Below are positions 45,085 through 56,485 of a stretch of DNA of 64,000 nt, piece after piece. The translations under genes and the position numbers were made by a program. The stretch lies in contig NADL03000058.1 of assembly GCA_002205965.3 (NCBI GenBank), forward strand, positions 434,001-498,000, in the 5' to 3' direction. The notes below the pieces were generated by a model. It worked only from the letters and a program-made list of their open reading frames with translations. It did not search any database and had not been told where the DNA came from. The DNA comes from Kappaphycus alvarezii. Taxonomy: Eukaryota; Rhodophyta; Florideophyceae; Gigartinales; Solieriaceae. The stretch's first letter is position 1. Every line of letters starts with the position of its first letter.

Positions 45085-46525
45085 CTAGAAGACACGCCAG
45101 TATTTGGCACTAAACTGCATATTTTAAGGGTGCTTCAAACGCACTACAGTACAGCATTTCTGTCTTGATGACAAACAATGAACTTTAAGCTGTGTCACTA
45201 TCAGGTAGTCCAAGGTCTGTGCTCAGACGAGAACTATTTGTAGTGTGGTAAAGATGATGGCTGATGACAACATAATTGACAACGATCGCTCAATGTTGTC
45301 GGGTGTCCAGGGAAGACAAAAATACGAATTGGTTACAGTAAGGTAATGTGCCACATGTAGTGTAGGTAGAGAAGGCACATCAAACTGCCAATTGAGAACG
45401 GTATTGATTTTCCACATTCCCCGCCTTCGATTGAGACAATTCGTGACAGTGCTTGAGCGTTAAGAGTTGCGGATGACCCCGTGTTGTACGGGATTTTCGA
45501 TCGTCCGGTATCAATGACATTGTTGAGAACGTTATTTTCTTTCACTTTCGTTAGTGCGTCGGCGGGGTTATGCTCGCTTTTGATCCACGCGACATCGTAG
45601 ATATATATTCTCAAACATGCCTCGCAGAGTGCTTGAATATCTATCATGAGCCGTTTTTCCTATAGAATCTTGATCTTCTGCGGTATTATTTATGAAACTA
45701 ATATAACTTGCCGCCCAGCATAAGATGAAAATGTTCCGAGCGGAGGCAGTTGACTTGTCCGACAGGAAAGTGGCTGCAGAGAAGTGTGTGTGAGGATCCA
45801 AGCCGTGTAACACTACGTGGACTTCAATCCAAACGAGGTCAATCGCTGTATCCTGGTCAAAAATGCAATCGCCAGAGGGAGAGAAACTCGGAAAAGGTGC
45901 AGTCCCTTGCTGTACTTGGCACATGTGTGACATGCCGCTGAGATGCCATCTAGTATCTTCCGTGTTTCCCTTGTTTTTTCCTCGGGTCTCATTCCTCGTA
46001 ACATGTTGTAAAGTTTCCCCGAGGACGGGTGCCAGAAATGACAGTCTAGTTTCAACTCGGCACGGGTAAAATCTCTGACATGGTTGTGCCATATGAGGTA
46101 CATATTAGATTAACATCGTAATATCGGCATATCCAGGGGTTCTACTGTGTAAAAGGTTATCCAAGTTATCTGGTCCCAATTTTGAGAGTCGAGAATATCG
46201 AGGCTGAGTAGAAGCGCCATTTCTGCCTTTATTACTTCGACCGTTAATTGTAGAAAGGAACCATCAGAATTAGGTATGCGGATTTCTATTTGACCCAAGC
46301 TCATTATCGCCGATTTTAAAGGTATAAGAAGATGGTTTAAGATCGAGACGTCTCTTAAAGCGGCTACAGAGTGCTTTTGCTTGGTGTAGACCTATACAAG
46401 AGCACTTATCCCCTATATCAAAGCATGCGCTGAAAAATTTGTCGGGATTCTCAGTGTGAATATCATAGACGTTGTGGTATACATGCTTGACGATATTAGA
46501 GGGCGTACGAAACCGGATTTCACAA
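45085..46525 (-). mobile_element. Copia retrotransposon, second family, internally deleted
   Basis: On the minus strand: a protease-like region with ACFDIGDKCSCIGLHQAKAL (about 46430) and LGQIEIRIPNSDGSFLQLTV (46300), then a GAG-pre-integrase zinc segment (KLDCHFWHPSSGKLYNML, then ACHTCAKYSKGLHLF, about 45950-46060). The start of the integrase follows (DLVWIEVHVVLHGLDPHTHF, about 45810). RT is missing; the sequence jumps near 45620 to the end of RNase H (YIYDVAWIKSEHNPADALTK). The part from about 45420 down to 45085 is shared with 52475-52669 and 55372-55491 and includes LTR-like sequence. Overall a dead, internally deleted copy. Confidence 0.7.
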
Positions 46526-46527
46526 GC

Positions 46528-47250
46528 TGCGCACACACACGTCCAAACCTACCTCAAACGTGTGCAGCAGGAGGCACTGGCCAAGGTTCACTGGCGCGAC
46601 GACCACTGGGCCAGATCTCCGAACCCGGACCTATACACGAACGCAGATGTACGGCTGCGCATACGCGGTCTAGCGCTCCGCAAAGGCCCCGGTGCTGCTT
46701 TCCTTTACGCACATCCCACGGTTGACACGGAAGTATCCGCGGTACACTGGAAAATAATGCTTCGCCGCTACTTGGACTGCCCGTTTTTAATGACTCGCTT
46801 CCTCGGAACTGCGAGCATTGTAAACGCCAAATGGACAGGTTAGGAGACCACGCTGTAGACTTGTGCCCGTCTGGGTTCGGGCGCAAACACCGGCATGACT
46901 CGCTTCGCAACGTCATCGCCGGCCGTATCGCCCGTGCCGCCGGCCTGGATTGCCAGCTCGAGGTCCCACTCCTCGTGCCCGGCACTGACCTGCGACCTGC
47001 CGACATACTGGTTCACCCACCAGCAGCTCTTGAAGGCACTGCAGCCCGCCCGATCGCCTGAGATGTCACCGTAGTCTCTCCATTCAAGGACGATGTAAGA
47101 ACAAGAGCTACAAGGGAAGTGGGCGGTGCTGCTGCAATTGCACACCGCAACAAAGTGACGGACCTGGAGGGAAAACTGTCGCGTCGACTCCCCCGCCCTC
47201 CGATAACCCTACACAGGCCCCCGATTTCGAATTTCAACCGCTGGTTTTTG
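46528..47250 (+). mobile_element. LINE 3' fragment with restriction-like endonuclease
   Basis: The fragment reads LAKVHWRDDHWARSPNPDLY, VRLRIRGLALRKGPGAAFLY, then after a shift MDRLGDHAVDLCPSGFGRKH and RHDSLRNVIAGRIARAAGLD, LLVPGTDLRPADILVHPPAA, DVTVVSPF and AAAIAHRNKVTDLEGKLSR. All endonuclease core motifs (Cys/His cluster, RHD, RPAD, DVTV) are visible. It begins abruptly inside the Copia remnant, so it is 5' truncated, as is usual for LINE insertion. It is the same lineage as copy D. Confidence 0.75.
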
Positions 47251-47559
47251 ATTCCTTGGGTTCCCCTTCCCCGAAACCGTCCGCTTGATAGAGGGACTGT
47301 TGCCCCGCATTGCGGAAAAATTCCACATGTCAACAGGAGTTATCCGTACACGGGTTCTTAGGCACATTAGTAGCACAATCTGGTCGTCGAACGCACAATC
47401 TATTCTGTCGTGCATGTCGCTGCATGTGGCCGACGTGGACCACCCGGTTAGCTCTTAGCTAGCAATATAGTCGGATTCTGCAGCGGACACCCGTTTCCTG
47501 ATGCCATAAAGTTACTCTCACAGGCCGTGAGCAGGAATTCACTTAAAAAAGGCCTATCT

Positions 47560-50130
47560 CCGACCAGCAACAGGTGAAACATCCGCCGAGCTACTAAACT
47601 GGCTAAGGAGGGGGCATATGGAAAGGCAGCACAGGGCTCGGCTCGTTGGGCGTCTTACCACCCACCCCCGAGGTCGTCCAGGCACTCCTCGCGAAGCACC
47701 CGCAACAAGCTCCCACGACGAGGCAGCGCACCACACCCCACTAACAATGTCTCGCCTTCCGGACTTCACGGAGAAGGAGGTGCTCGATGCTGTTCGTGGG
47801 TTTAAACCAGGTTCCTCTGCGGGGGTTCTGTCTCAAACCTTGCCACCTCGTCGAACTTCTGCGAGCCCCGTCTTCATCTGGCCCGTCCGGATTTTTGGCA
47901 GCCTTGTCTAAAATGGTGAACACCCTAGCAGCCGGCAAGGCCCCAGCCGCTCTTGCACCTTGGATAGCTGGAGCGCCCCTAACCCCTTTGGCCAAGAAAG
48001 ACCTGACACCCAGGCCAATAGCCGTAGGAGAAACGCTGCGCAGATTGACTGGTAGTTGCCTGATGACAAGAGCCTCCGCGAGAGCAGCTAAATACCTACA
48101 ACCGCTGCAGGTTGGCATTGCTACCCGATCCGGCACTGATACCGTCGTCCATGGAGTCCGAAGGGTCGTACAGAAGTTCGGGCACACCTCCGAATACGCA
48201 TTGCTGACTGTTGACCTCAAAAATGCATTCAATTTGTGCAGTCGGACAGCTTTCCTGGCAGCAGTCAAACACCAGTTCCCCGACCTGTTCCCGTGGGTGG
48301 CATACTGCTATGCACATGAGCCCGCTTTCTTGTGGTTTGGCAGCCATATAATCCGGAGCGTGCAAGGAACGCAACAAGGGGACAATCTCGGTGGGCTCCT
48401 TTTCGATCTTGCGCTGCACCCCGTTATCCTCAAAATCCAACGGTTATTGAAATCAGGGGATGACGAAGAGCAGCAACTCGGCAACCTGCTGTTTCAACTC
48501 TGGTACCATGATGATGGGTACATCATCGCAAAACACGACCAGCTCCGCAAGGCACTGGACATCTTGTCATCGCCAGAGGCCACAGCTCGGGGTCTGCACC
48601 TAGCAGTGCCGAAATGCAGAATCTGGTGGCCAACTCCACCACTGGAGTCAGTGCAACGCCTCTATCCAAGAGAACTCACACAGGAGTACAGCGAGGGCAC
48701 AGTTGTCCTGAACGCTCCGGTTGGCACCAACGGGTTTACCCAGCAGCACTTCACAGGCCATGTGAAGTCCCTGAAGCCGTTCCTCGACACTATCATCGCC
48801 TTGGGGAACACATATCGCGTTCCAGCTCCTGCGCAACTGTTTCGGGGTCTGTAAGCTCGGATACCTGTTACGGGTGGTGCCACCAGCTTGCACTGCGGAA
48901 GGCGCTGCAATATTCGATGCAATGATGGAGAACTGTGTGCGCACACTGGCTGGGGGCGTCCTCGACCCCGACATATTTCGAGAACTGCAGTTGCCCATGA
49001 AACCGATCACCGCCAAGAAGCCATCACTGGGAATTGGACTCACTTCGGCGAAGTCAATTGCAGCTGCAGCCTTCCTCGCCTCCAGCGCAGCGTCCAACAG
49101 GCTGTGTGCAGCCCTCCTCCCAGCGGCAATTACGGATCTCTCAACGTACCGAGACATCGTCGAGGCGCACCAGATTTGGTCCCTCTCTTGCTCCCAGTCC
49201 AGGATTATCCCCTTTAGTGCCCTCTGCTCAAACAAAACACCATCACAGAAGACACTATCGGACGCCATCCACGAGGGGTGCAGAGAGATCGATGTGGGCG
49301 ACAAGACGGCAGGCCTTCCGTGCCTCCATGGGGCTCCCCGGCGCGAAGATTGGGTGTACTGCACCATCCCGGCCTTAAGACTAGCATTGAACCACGAGAA
49401 TTCTCAATATGGTTCCAATACTATTGCCAAGTCCCGCTTTTCCTCCGGAAACACCATACCCCATGCGGAAATGCCCCGAAACTCTCGACTGTTTCGGCGA
49501 CCATCTGTTGCACTGCTTGCACGGGGGCGAACGGACGCGAAGACACGACCGACAGGTTCGTTTATTGGCGAGCGATCCGAAAGCTGCGCGACATCCAGTC
49601 ATCGAGCCGCGAGAAGGGGTCCACCGCACAAGACCTGATATTCGCTCAATGGGACGAACTGGAGAACAGACTTCTTCGATGTCACCTTCGTCAACCCCCT
49701 AGCGCCCTCGAACAGGAGAGTAAGGACTTTCAACCCACCCACCTCACTCAACGCAGCAAGAACGGCGAAACCTAGAAGATACGAGTCCTTTATCGCGTCT
49801 TCCGCCAGAAGCAGGCTGGTGCCCGTCCCTATCTCTACCCTCGAGGATGGCACCCGGACGCCCACGCGTTGTTAACGGATGTCGCACGCAACGTCGCTAC
49901 GAGGGCAAGGGGACCTACGCAAAGGTCAAAGAAGTCTTAACACAGCGTCATGCCGCAGCGGCAGCGATGTTCAATGCGGCGTGCCTTTCGGCCGGCCTCC
50001 AGCCAGTTTTCTAGTGTTTTGACGGCTTCCCGCCAATCCTCTACACTGTAAGCCTTTATCCACATCACGACATCCCTCAGAGAACAGCTGATCATATTTT
50101 TCATGGATTAAAAATACCCCAAATTTCCCC
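47560..50130 (+). mobile_element. LINE copy C, nearly complete RT plus endonuclease
   Basis: This is the best preserved LINE. Pre-RT helices (ARLVGRLTTHPRGRPGTPRE, then DFTEKEVLDAVRGFKPGSSA) are followed from 47787 to 48854 by an open RT: PRPIAVGETLRRLTGSCL, YALLTVDLKNAFNLCSRTAF (motif A), QGTQQGDNLGGLLFDLALHP (motif B), FQLWYHDDGYIIA (motif C). The thumb resumes at about 48850 (LGYLLRVVPPACTAEGAAIF, then GGVLDPDIFRELQLP). The endonuclease lies at about 49460-49700 (CFGDHLLHCLHGGERTRRHD, RTRPDIRSMG, FFDVTFVNPL) and the C-terminus at 49780-50013. The 3' tail is 50083-50130. Five or so shifts break it. It is a relative of copies A and B. Confidence 0.85.
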
Positions 50131-50139
50131 TTAAAAAAT

Positions 50140-50470
50140 GAAAGTAATAACAGATTGCCAGAATTCTGCAACTGGCTTTAAAAAAGGGGCTGAAATATGC
50201 CTGTTTATTCAGAACACATGCGTTGGCATTTATGCAATTGGTAAGACAACTGTCTTTGAAGTGGCGCCAAACAAATGCTGATCTACGGCTCGCTTAACAC
50301 GGAGTGTCCAGTGATCCAAGCACCAATATGGCTACTGTTGACAACAAGTCGACCGAAAAGCCTTCAGATCAAGCATTGGCTTCCTCCGCAGATCCCCCGC
50401 AGATCCATCTGCATCACCAGAATGTGCTGATCCTCCCTGTACATCCACCGACATATCTTCGCAGGCTCCT
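50140..50470. other. Sequence between LINE copy C and a SANT-like relic, nothing recognised
   Basis: No domain or repeat is recognised. Composition turns AT-rich here and stays so to about 60 kb. Confidence 0.4.
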
Positions 50471-50487
50471 CGTGTGAAAAGTTCGGG

Positions 50488-51240
50488 ACGCTACTCTAAG
50501 TTCAAGCCAGTGGAGGACCTTATCATCATTCATGAAATCGCCGCGTGCGAGGCACCTATCGCCCAGTACGGCTTTGTGCGGCAGAAATTTGAGGAAGTGG
50601 CGAAGCGGTGTAAATAAAACCCACTCATGCCAGAAAATGTAAACTAGAAAGGAGTTTAAGACAGGTATAAGATTGCGGGAGTTTTTGATAATGATGAAAA
50701 CATAAACGCGAAGCTTTTCTGGTATCGGTGGTGGTGGTCTTGATGAAATAAACGATCTGCTGCCACAGATGCGAGGAGCTAGAGATGATATGGTAATGAA
50801 GAAGGAAGCGGAGAAAGACTTCTTCAAGAAAACGAAAGAAAATTAAGAAAAGATCGGACGTAATCTGGTTGTCGCAGCTACAGAATGAAAGAAACGTATT
50901 CCTCCAGACTATAAGAGTGGGGATGAATCTGATGGTAGTGATGAAGGAAGATCTGCGCCTTTAAGTGAGATAAAGCGCAAAGTAAAACCATCTAAGGACA
51001 TGAAGAGAGAGCTTTCCTCATTTGGATATTCTTTGAAGCATGCAGATATGGAGCGAATAGATCTCGAGCGTGAAAACTGGCATTTAAACGAGAGCATCAT
51101 AGCGCTGCAGCTATAGAGAGGGAGAAAAATAGAGAGTACAGAAAGAAAGAACTAGAGCAAGCAATGAAAGAATGAACGGATTAAAGGAAAGCCCGTGACC
51201 AGAAAAATTCACTATCAATTTTATCACGACTTCGTGAGAA
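50488..51240 (+). pseudogene. Myb/SANT-like relic of the Harbinger-partner type
   Basis: YSKFKPVEDLIIIHEIAACE then APIAQYGFVRQKFEEVAKRC (50488-50613) is the helix pattern of SANT-like proteins that accompany Harbinger transposases in algae and oomycetes. Traces continue with GGGLDEINDLLPQMRGARDD and MVMKKEAEKD (about 50725-50825), the usual helical C-terminus, and PLSEIKRKVKPSKDMKREL. Many stops interrupt it and no transposase is left beside it. Confidence 0.5.
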
Positions 51241-51444
51241 CTATCTCCCCAAACAGGTATCGTACGATCTAAACTATTACCAAGTAATGGAGCATTTTTG
51301 GTCCATTGTAAGTGTTTTACTGTAATTTGTGTCAATATTCTTTGATGTTTCGTGGCGAATGATGTTATTTGATTGCACGACATTTCAGCATATCCTGCGC
51401 ATTCTACTCTTCAAGAAAGAGTCTTAATTGGGAGAAAAAATGAC

Positions 51445-52474
51445 ACAAACATGATGCTCAATGTTCTTTGACGTGAAAGACAGGATATCTTGAGGATACT
51501 CGACGTCGTCCTCAAAGTAAGGCCGTTGGGATCTATCGCGCTCAAAGCTGCTCATGAGCATATTGGCATCGTTGGGGTATCTTCCTCGTTTGCAGTGTCG
51601 CTAGACTTCGAGTCAGAGTCAAAGATGATGCCTTAATTATCGAATTCAGAAGCGTTACCGTTGTTTTCGCCGTTTGTTTGCACAAACGTATCGAATAGTG
51701 CGTCAGATAGGAATTTGATATGTACTAACTCCTCCGCGAGAAGTTTTTTTTGAGAATTCTGATGTTTTCACTCTTGGATTTGTTCTTGAGAGGGTGTTTG
51801 ATTCGAATCTTCATAATACGATCTTCGTCCCTGGGTTTACGGCAATTCATTTCCGTATGTCCAAGATTCCTGCAATTGAAAAAGGTTTGTTTCCCGCGTT
51901 GTTGTTTAAGATTATGAAAACGGGGTGCTCGGATATCAAGTACATTTCTTACTTGATTTCGGAATTATTGGATTGCCTCATTGCTTCCGTTTGATTTTTT
52001 TTTGGTTCTAAATTGGCCTTTTGTATGTGACTGTGTTACGGTGTTGGTTACTTTGATGTCTCTATTTGTGGTTTAAAAGTTTAAAAAGAATTCAACGATG
52101 ACCTATTACTCTCCTGTTCTGGGCAGGCTCGATTCAAATTAATGTTTCGAGGCAGTCTGATAGGGGCTGGGTTGGGTAAGTCTGGATGGTTCCCTTGTAG
52201 GTCTTTCATGATGGATTGGGGTGAGGAATATTGGGTTTTGGTTCAACTCAAAGTTCTGTTTGAAATTAGGTTCGACGATTTTAGCGAAGGCTAATGCTCA
52301 CTGATACTGAGCGTCTTATCGAAAGGGTAGTCTGCTCAGTAGAAGTGACTTTGCTTCCCCTCCACTGTAAAAGAAAGTTGTTCAGTGCAGTTTTATTCTT
52401 GAATGACAGGTTAAATATTCACGTTTAACCCTACTCCGGAAGGTGGTTAAAACATACTGTTTAAAAAACTCTGT
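51445..52474. other. AT-rich region without recognised genes
   Basis: A 66-codon open frame at 51794-51994 (+) reads IFVPGFTAIHFRMSKIPAIE and looks protein-like, but I cannot name it. The rest shows no coding signal. Probably transposon debris. Confidence 0.35.
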
Positions 52475-52672
52475 CTTGATGAAAAGCAATGAACTTTAAG
52501 CTGTGTCACTATCAGGTAGTCAGAGGCCTGGGCTCAGACGAGATCTATTTGTAGTGTGGTAAAGATGATGGCTGATGACAACATATTTGGCAACTATCGC
52601 TCAATGTTATTCACTTATCGGGTGTCCGAGTAAAAAATCATAAAAATTGGTTAAGAGCAATATGACACATAT

Positions 52673-55368
52673 GGGTAAGCTTCAGTAGGGGGAGTAACTT
52701 AAGTACTTGTTAACCATTTTTATTTTATTTCCTTTCCTGGTGTAACATCTAGCACTACGTCCGACTTTCAGATTAGTTTTTTATTTTAGCAAATGTTTTT
52801 GGTGGTTTTTGCTATCCTAATTTTTCACTTTTTTGGGGCAACTTGTGCAAAATAAGGGGAAGACTGCAAAACTGACAGAACAGAACTATGTTGGTGACCT
52901 GCTCGTGCAATGGTGTTCAAACCCGTCACAACATGGATGTGGAGCAGCTAATTCTTTCCGACCTCTCTCTTTTCACCTCTTTTACTCTAGTAAGAAAAGA
53001 TTCCCTACCCAGGGACGCCACAACTCACGATCCTGATGATGATCTCCTTATCAGTATTACAGCTTTTGAAATAATCGTGTTACCCCCAAACGTCCATGCC
53101 AACAACGACTCTGTTGCTCCCGACATAACCGACACCGATTCAGAATACCTGGTCCACTATCGCTCTATAATGGCCTAATGCAGCTGTCAATTCCCATGCG
53201 AAACCCCCATAATATCCAACATTGCTAAAGAATTTTGCAAATTCACGGAAGTTGATAGAATATACTATGTGAAATGCACTCTATTCGCGCTTGCCGCGCA
53301 GCCTGGACAAGCAAAACGATTCTATGCCTACCAGCGGGAATGTTGCTAGAAAGAAAAGGATGAGATTGTCCAGCAGTTCTTTTGGATGAACTACCATTTC
53401 TTAATTTTTGAAGGGAAACAGGCTTTGTAGCCCAGCGTTTGCCGCAGCAACGCAAATTTCTGTCAAGACTGTCGAACGACAAGCGAAAATAATGGCCGCT
53501 AGATACGGACCAGCCATATATGTCTCTAAGCATAACGAGGCGCGTAAAGGGAGGCAAGGTACTGTTAAGCTAATCGTATCGGCCTTTCTGAAATCTTTTA
53601 CTTCAAGCAATGGTTTTGCTTAAGCAATTGTTTTGAATGTCCAATAGACGTGGTTCTGCTGGTGAAGCTCCCTTAGTGCTACTACCTAGTTCATTTACAC
53701 GCGTATCCGTACATGAATTCTATGTGGAACAATGGAACAACATAATTTCAGGCCTGTTGAGTTTTTGACCATCGTTACGATTGCCTATCGGACCCGTTTC
53801 CTATAATCTATTCCTCAAGTACTGGGCAGATCTAATGCCGACCATTAGAATTGCTGCATCTGGAAGCGACTTTTGTGACACGTGCACTAAAATGAAAATC
53901 ACAATGGCAACTATTACATCTAGTGATGCTCGGCACATCATCTCTAAACAGTATCTTGAACAACTCAGCACAGATGCTTATAATGATTTTCAGTACTACA
54001 AGACATGCCAAGTGGAGGCTACATTTTTGCCGGACAATGGAACCGTTCATCTTGTCTTTGACTTCGTTGGAAAAGTGTTATTCCCACATCTTCTAGAGCA
54101 ACTTGGCCAGTTACTGTACATCCCAAATTTCCTGGCCCCAACAATCTCAAGCATTTTAAGCTGCTTAAAGTAGCTCCGACTTTGAAAATTGCTAGGCCCT
54201 CGGTCACAACTACGCACAGGAATGCACGCACTGCTCCCAAACTCTCCCAGCAATTTCAATCCCGCAATCGGCTCTCATACTACTGTAAGCCGCTTACAGT
54301 AGCCTCAACTTGCGCTCTCTCACAGATTTTATTAATGGTTTGACGTTTGACTTGTTTGGTGTATCATACGTATAGTAACATCACTCGTACATTTATATTT
54401 GGACTACCAGAAGTACAATGGCCGAATGAGAAGACAGCAAGTTCTATACTGTCTATGCTCCATGTATTTTTGGAAGAGATGAAAAAGGAAGGGAGACCTA
54501 TATATTCTTTTAAATGGATAAAGTTACACGCAGACAACGGTGGGGGAAAAGGCAAGAATCGATACGTACTTTGGTATTTAGCCTGGCCTGTTATTTTAGG
54601 CCTTCAGGACTCTATTAACCTGAATTTCTTAGTTGGAGGACCTACAAAGAACGTATGCGACGGTTTATTTGGACATGTGAAATGGCTGTTTAGAACGTCA
54701 AATGTTCAAACAAAAAAGGATATGATGCGCCTAATTGAAGACAGTCCAGGAGCTATAACTTGTATGCCATCTACACAAGTGCAATTGTGTGAGTCAAAAC
54801 AATACTTCGAGCAATTTTTTACTGTATCTTCAAGATGAAGGTTTCTGAGCTTCACCAGTTTAATTTATCAAATTTATTCAAGGGAAAGGCAGTAGTGAGA
54901 GCGCTTCATAACTCTTCTTCAGGTTCGGAATTTAATCCACTATGGAAGAATGTCAAAGAGTGTGTTTTGAGGGAATCGTGCTCTAGCAGGGATATTCGTA
55001 TAAGATTTGCACCCAAGTGGAGCCGATTTAGTGATAAACCATCTGCTGAAGATAGGAAGCGGTAGCAATACCTCACAGCCGACATATTAGATAGATACTA
55101 TAAACATGATGAGAGTCTAAGAGAGGATTAATTTAGCTCTAGAGCTGATGACATAGACTTGATTGGAGAGGATAATCTTTCTTCACCGTAGAAACTTTCA
55201 TAACTTTGGTTGTAGTACAAGTATTCAAGAACGGTAAATTTCTCCCGATTCCTTAGCTCATGTAATGGGTTATTGATTTTGACGTATTTTTGATGAATTT
55301 TCAATAAATTATCCAAAGCTTTCATTCTGAAAAAAGTATAGAAGGTACTTTAGTTTTTGAAGCTTACC
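52673..55368 (+). mobile_element. DNA transposon with inverted ends, TAT duplication and a DUF7869-type transposase-like gene
   Basis: The left end is GGGTAAGCTTCAGTAGGGGG; the right end reverse-complemented is GGTAAGCTTCAAAAACTAAA, an 11-base perfect inverted repeat (GGTAAGCTTCA). Both sides are flanked by TAT (52670-52672 and 55369-55371). Removing the element rejoins the Copia sequence as found uninterrupted at 45.35 kb, so the ends are defined by an empty site. Length is about 2,696 bases. Its only gene is the relic at 53.4-55.1 kb. Confidence 0.8.
53405..55065 (+). pseudogene. DUF7869-like putative transposase of the 2.7-kb element
   Basis: The N-terminal half reads VYVSK-like then HNEARKGRQGTVKLIVSAFL (about 53530), and LPIGPVSYNLFLKYWADLMP with GSDFCDTCTKMK (53780-53895). 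The C-terminal half (54347-54838) has WIKLHADNGGGKGKNRYVLW then LQDSINLNFLVGGPTKNVCD, GLFGHVKWLFRTSNVQTKKD, and continues in another frame from 54835 (FNPLWKNVKECVLRESCSS). The pattern HxDN..G..KN, then G-x-TK...D..FG..K, is the layout of the DUF7869 proteins common in algae, chytrids and oomycetes. Usual residues are changed here (DNCxGQNKN to DNGGGKGKN; GHTK to GPTK). Shifts occur near 53625, 53760, 54170 and 54838. Confidence 0.65.
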
Positions 55369-56109
55369 TATACAGTGTAGGTTGAGAAGGCACATTACAC
55401 TGTCAGATGAGAACGGTAGTGATTTTCCAAATAAAGGATTTTTATTCTTACTCAAAAATATGTACAGATTCAGTCTTTTTGAATAAATCAAGGCCTAGGA
55501 TTGGTGTTAGTGAACAAAAAAATAAAGGGTGGAAAGTTCGCACAGTGCATCTCTTTTGGGGTGATAAGGCTATATGTCACTTTCGAATTAGAGTAAGAAT
55601 ACTGTTCTTAATCAAGACTAATAGCTGGTTTCAGAACCTCCACATCACTTGCGTGCAACGCTATATGTATGGATTTAATAGAGGTTAAGTTTTGTTTTTA
55701 GGGCTTTTCGTTTCTCTTGTTTGTACTTTTGGGAGAAATTTAGGAAATTGAATCACACCATGACTTCGATTAAGAGTATTGGATATGAAAGCTTCGAATT
55801 TCTTGGCATCATGTTATGCCAAGAATGGCCATCTTTGTGCACGTTTAATTTCTTTCTGTGCCGCATTGCTGAATCTTGTGATGAGCCTGGTAGCCTGCCT
55901 TTAAAGTGGATGCAATTTGAGTACACAAAGACGTCGTCTGCGGCTTTTATATCAAATCGCGTTATAGCCATGTCACCCACAAGGTAGCCTAAATAAGCTG
56001 ACTTTCCATCCTTTATTTTCTTTGATTCAAAGTATCAAACCTGGGCCTTTTTATTCGAAGTGACTGAATTTGGGCTTATTTTTGAGCAAAATTAAGTGTT
56101 TTTTAAAAA

Positions 56110-56155
56110 TTAGGGTAGTTTAGTGCCAAATACTGGGATATCTTCTAGTTTTGTC
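56110..56155 (+). repeat. Inverted fragment of the 45-kb Copia end
   Basis: GTTTAGTGCCAAATACTGGG then ATATCTTCTAGT matches the reverse complement of 45087-45125. Relative to the fragment at 52475-55491 it lies in the opposite orientation. Confidence 0.6.
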
Positions 56156-56379
56156 ACAAAGTGTACTACAAAGTACACGTGGGGCACTACCTTAGCTAAT
56201 ATATATTCGCGGTAGCTGTTGTTATTAGCTCTGAGGAGGGTAAAGTACGGAAGGAGGTTATATTTTTTGAGAGGTTTCTGCCCCTTTTACTTCCGCCATA
56301 GTGTTATCGTGCACTCTACGGCCAAGTGTAGCTGTGAAGTAGTTAAAATACTGCAAAAAGCATAAAAGTCAAATAATCT

Positions 56380-56485
56380 ATCAGGTGCGAGATGGAAAAG
56401 TACAGTAAACTGCATTAGAAAATTATCATATGTACCCCTGAAAAGTCGCGAAAATCACCTTTCAGAGGTAGGTACCAGCACCACC
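56380..56485 (+). repeat. Repeat shared with 60290-60400
   Basis: GAAAAGTACAGTAAACTGCA, then AAAATCACCTTTCAG and ACCAGCACCACCCGTCC, parallels GAAAGTACAGTAAGTTACCC, AAAAATCGCCTTTCAG and CACCAACACCATCTCGTCC at 60307-60402. Each is followed by about 400 bases of C-rich sequence and a Lys/Arg/Glu-rich frame (RTLTEREEEQRRAGT at about 56970; EKVRDEKVTLL at about 60895). Two copies of one unidentified element are likely. Confidence 0.5.

Larger units (their letters stand above)
52475..55491 (-). mobile_element. Copia 3' end with LTR-like sequence, split by a DNA transposon
   Basis: 52475-52669 matches 45155-45345 closely (TCTTGATGA, AGCTGTGTCACTATCAGGTA, TTTGTAGTGTGGTAAAGATG). 55372-55491 matches 45355-45440 (GTGTAGGTTGAGAAGGCACA, GAGAACGGTAGTGATTTTCC); on the minus strand it encodes FGKSLPFSSDSVMCLLNLHC, the counterpart of CGKSIPFSIGSLMCLLYLHY in the 45-kb copy. 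The two halves are continuous there and separated here by the 2.7-kb transposon. Confidence 0.8.
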
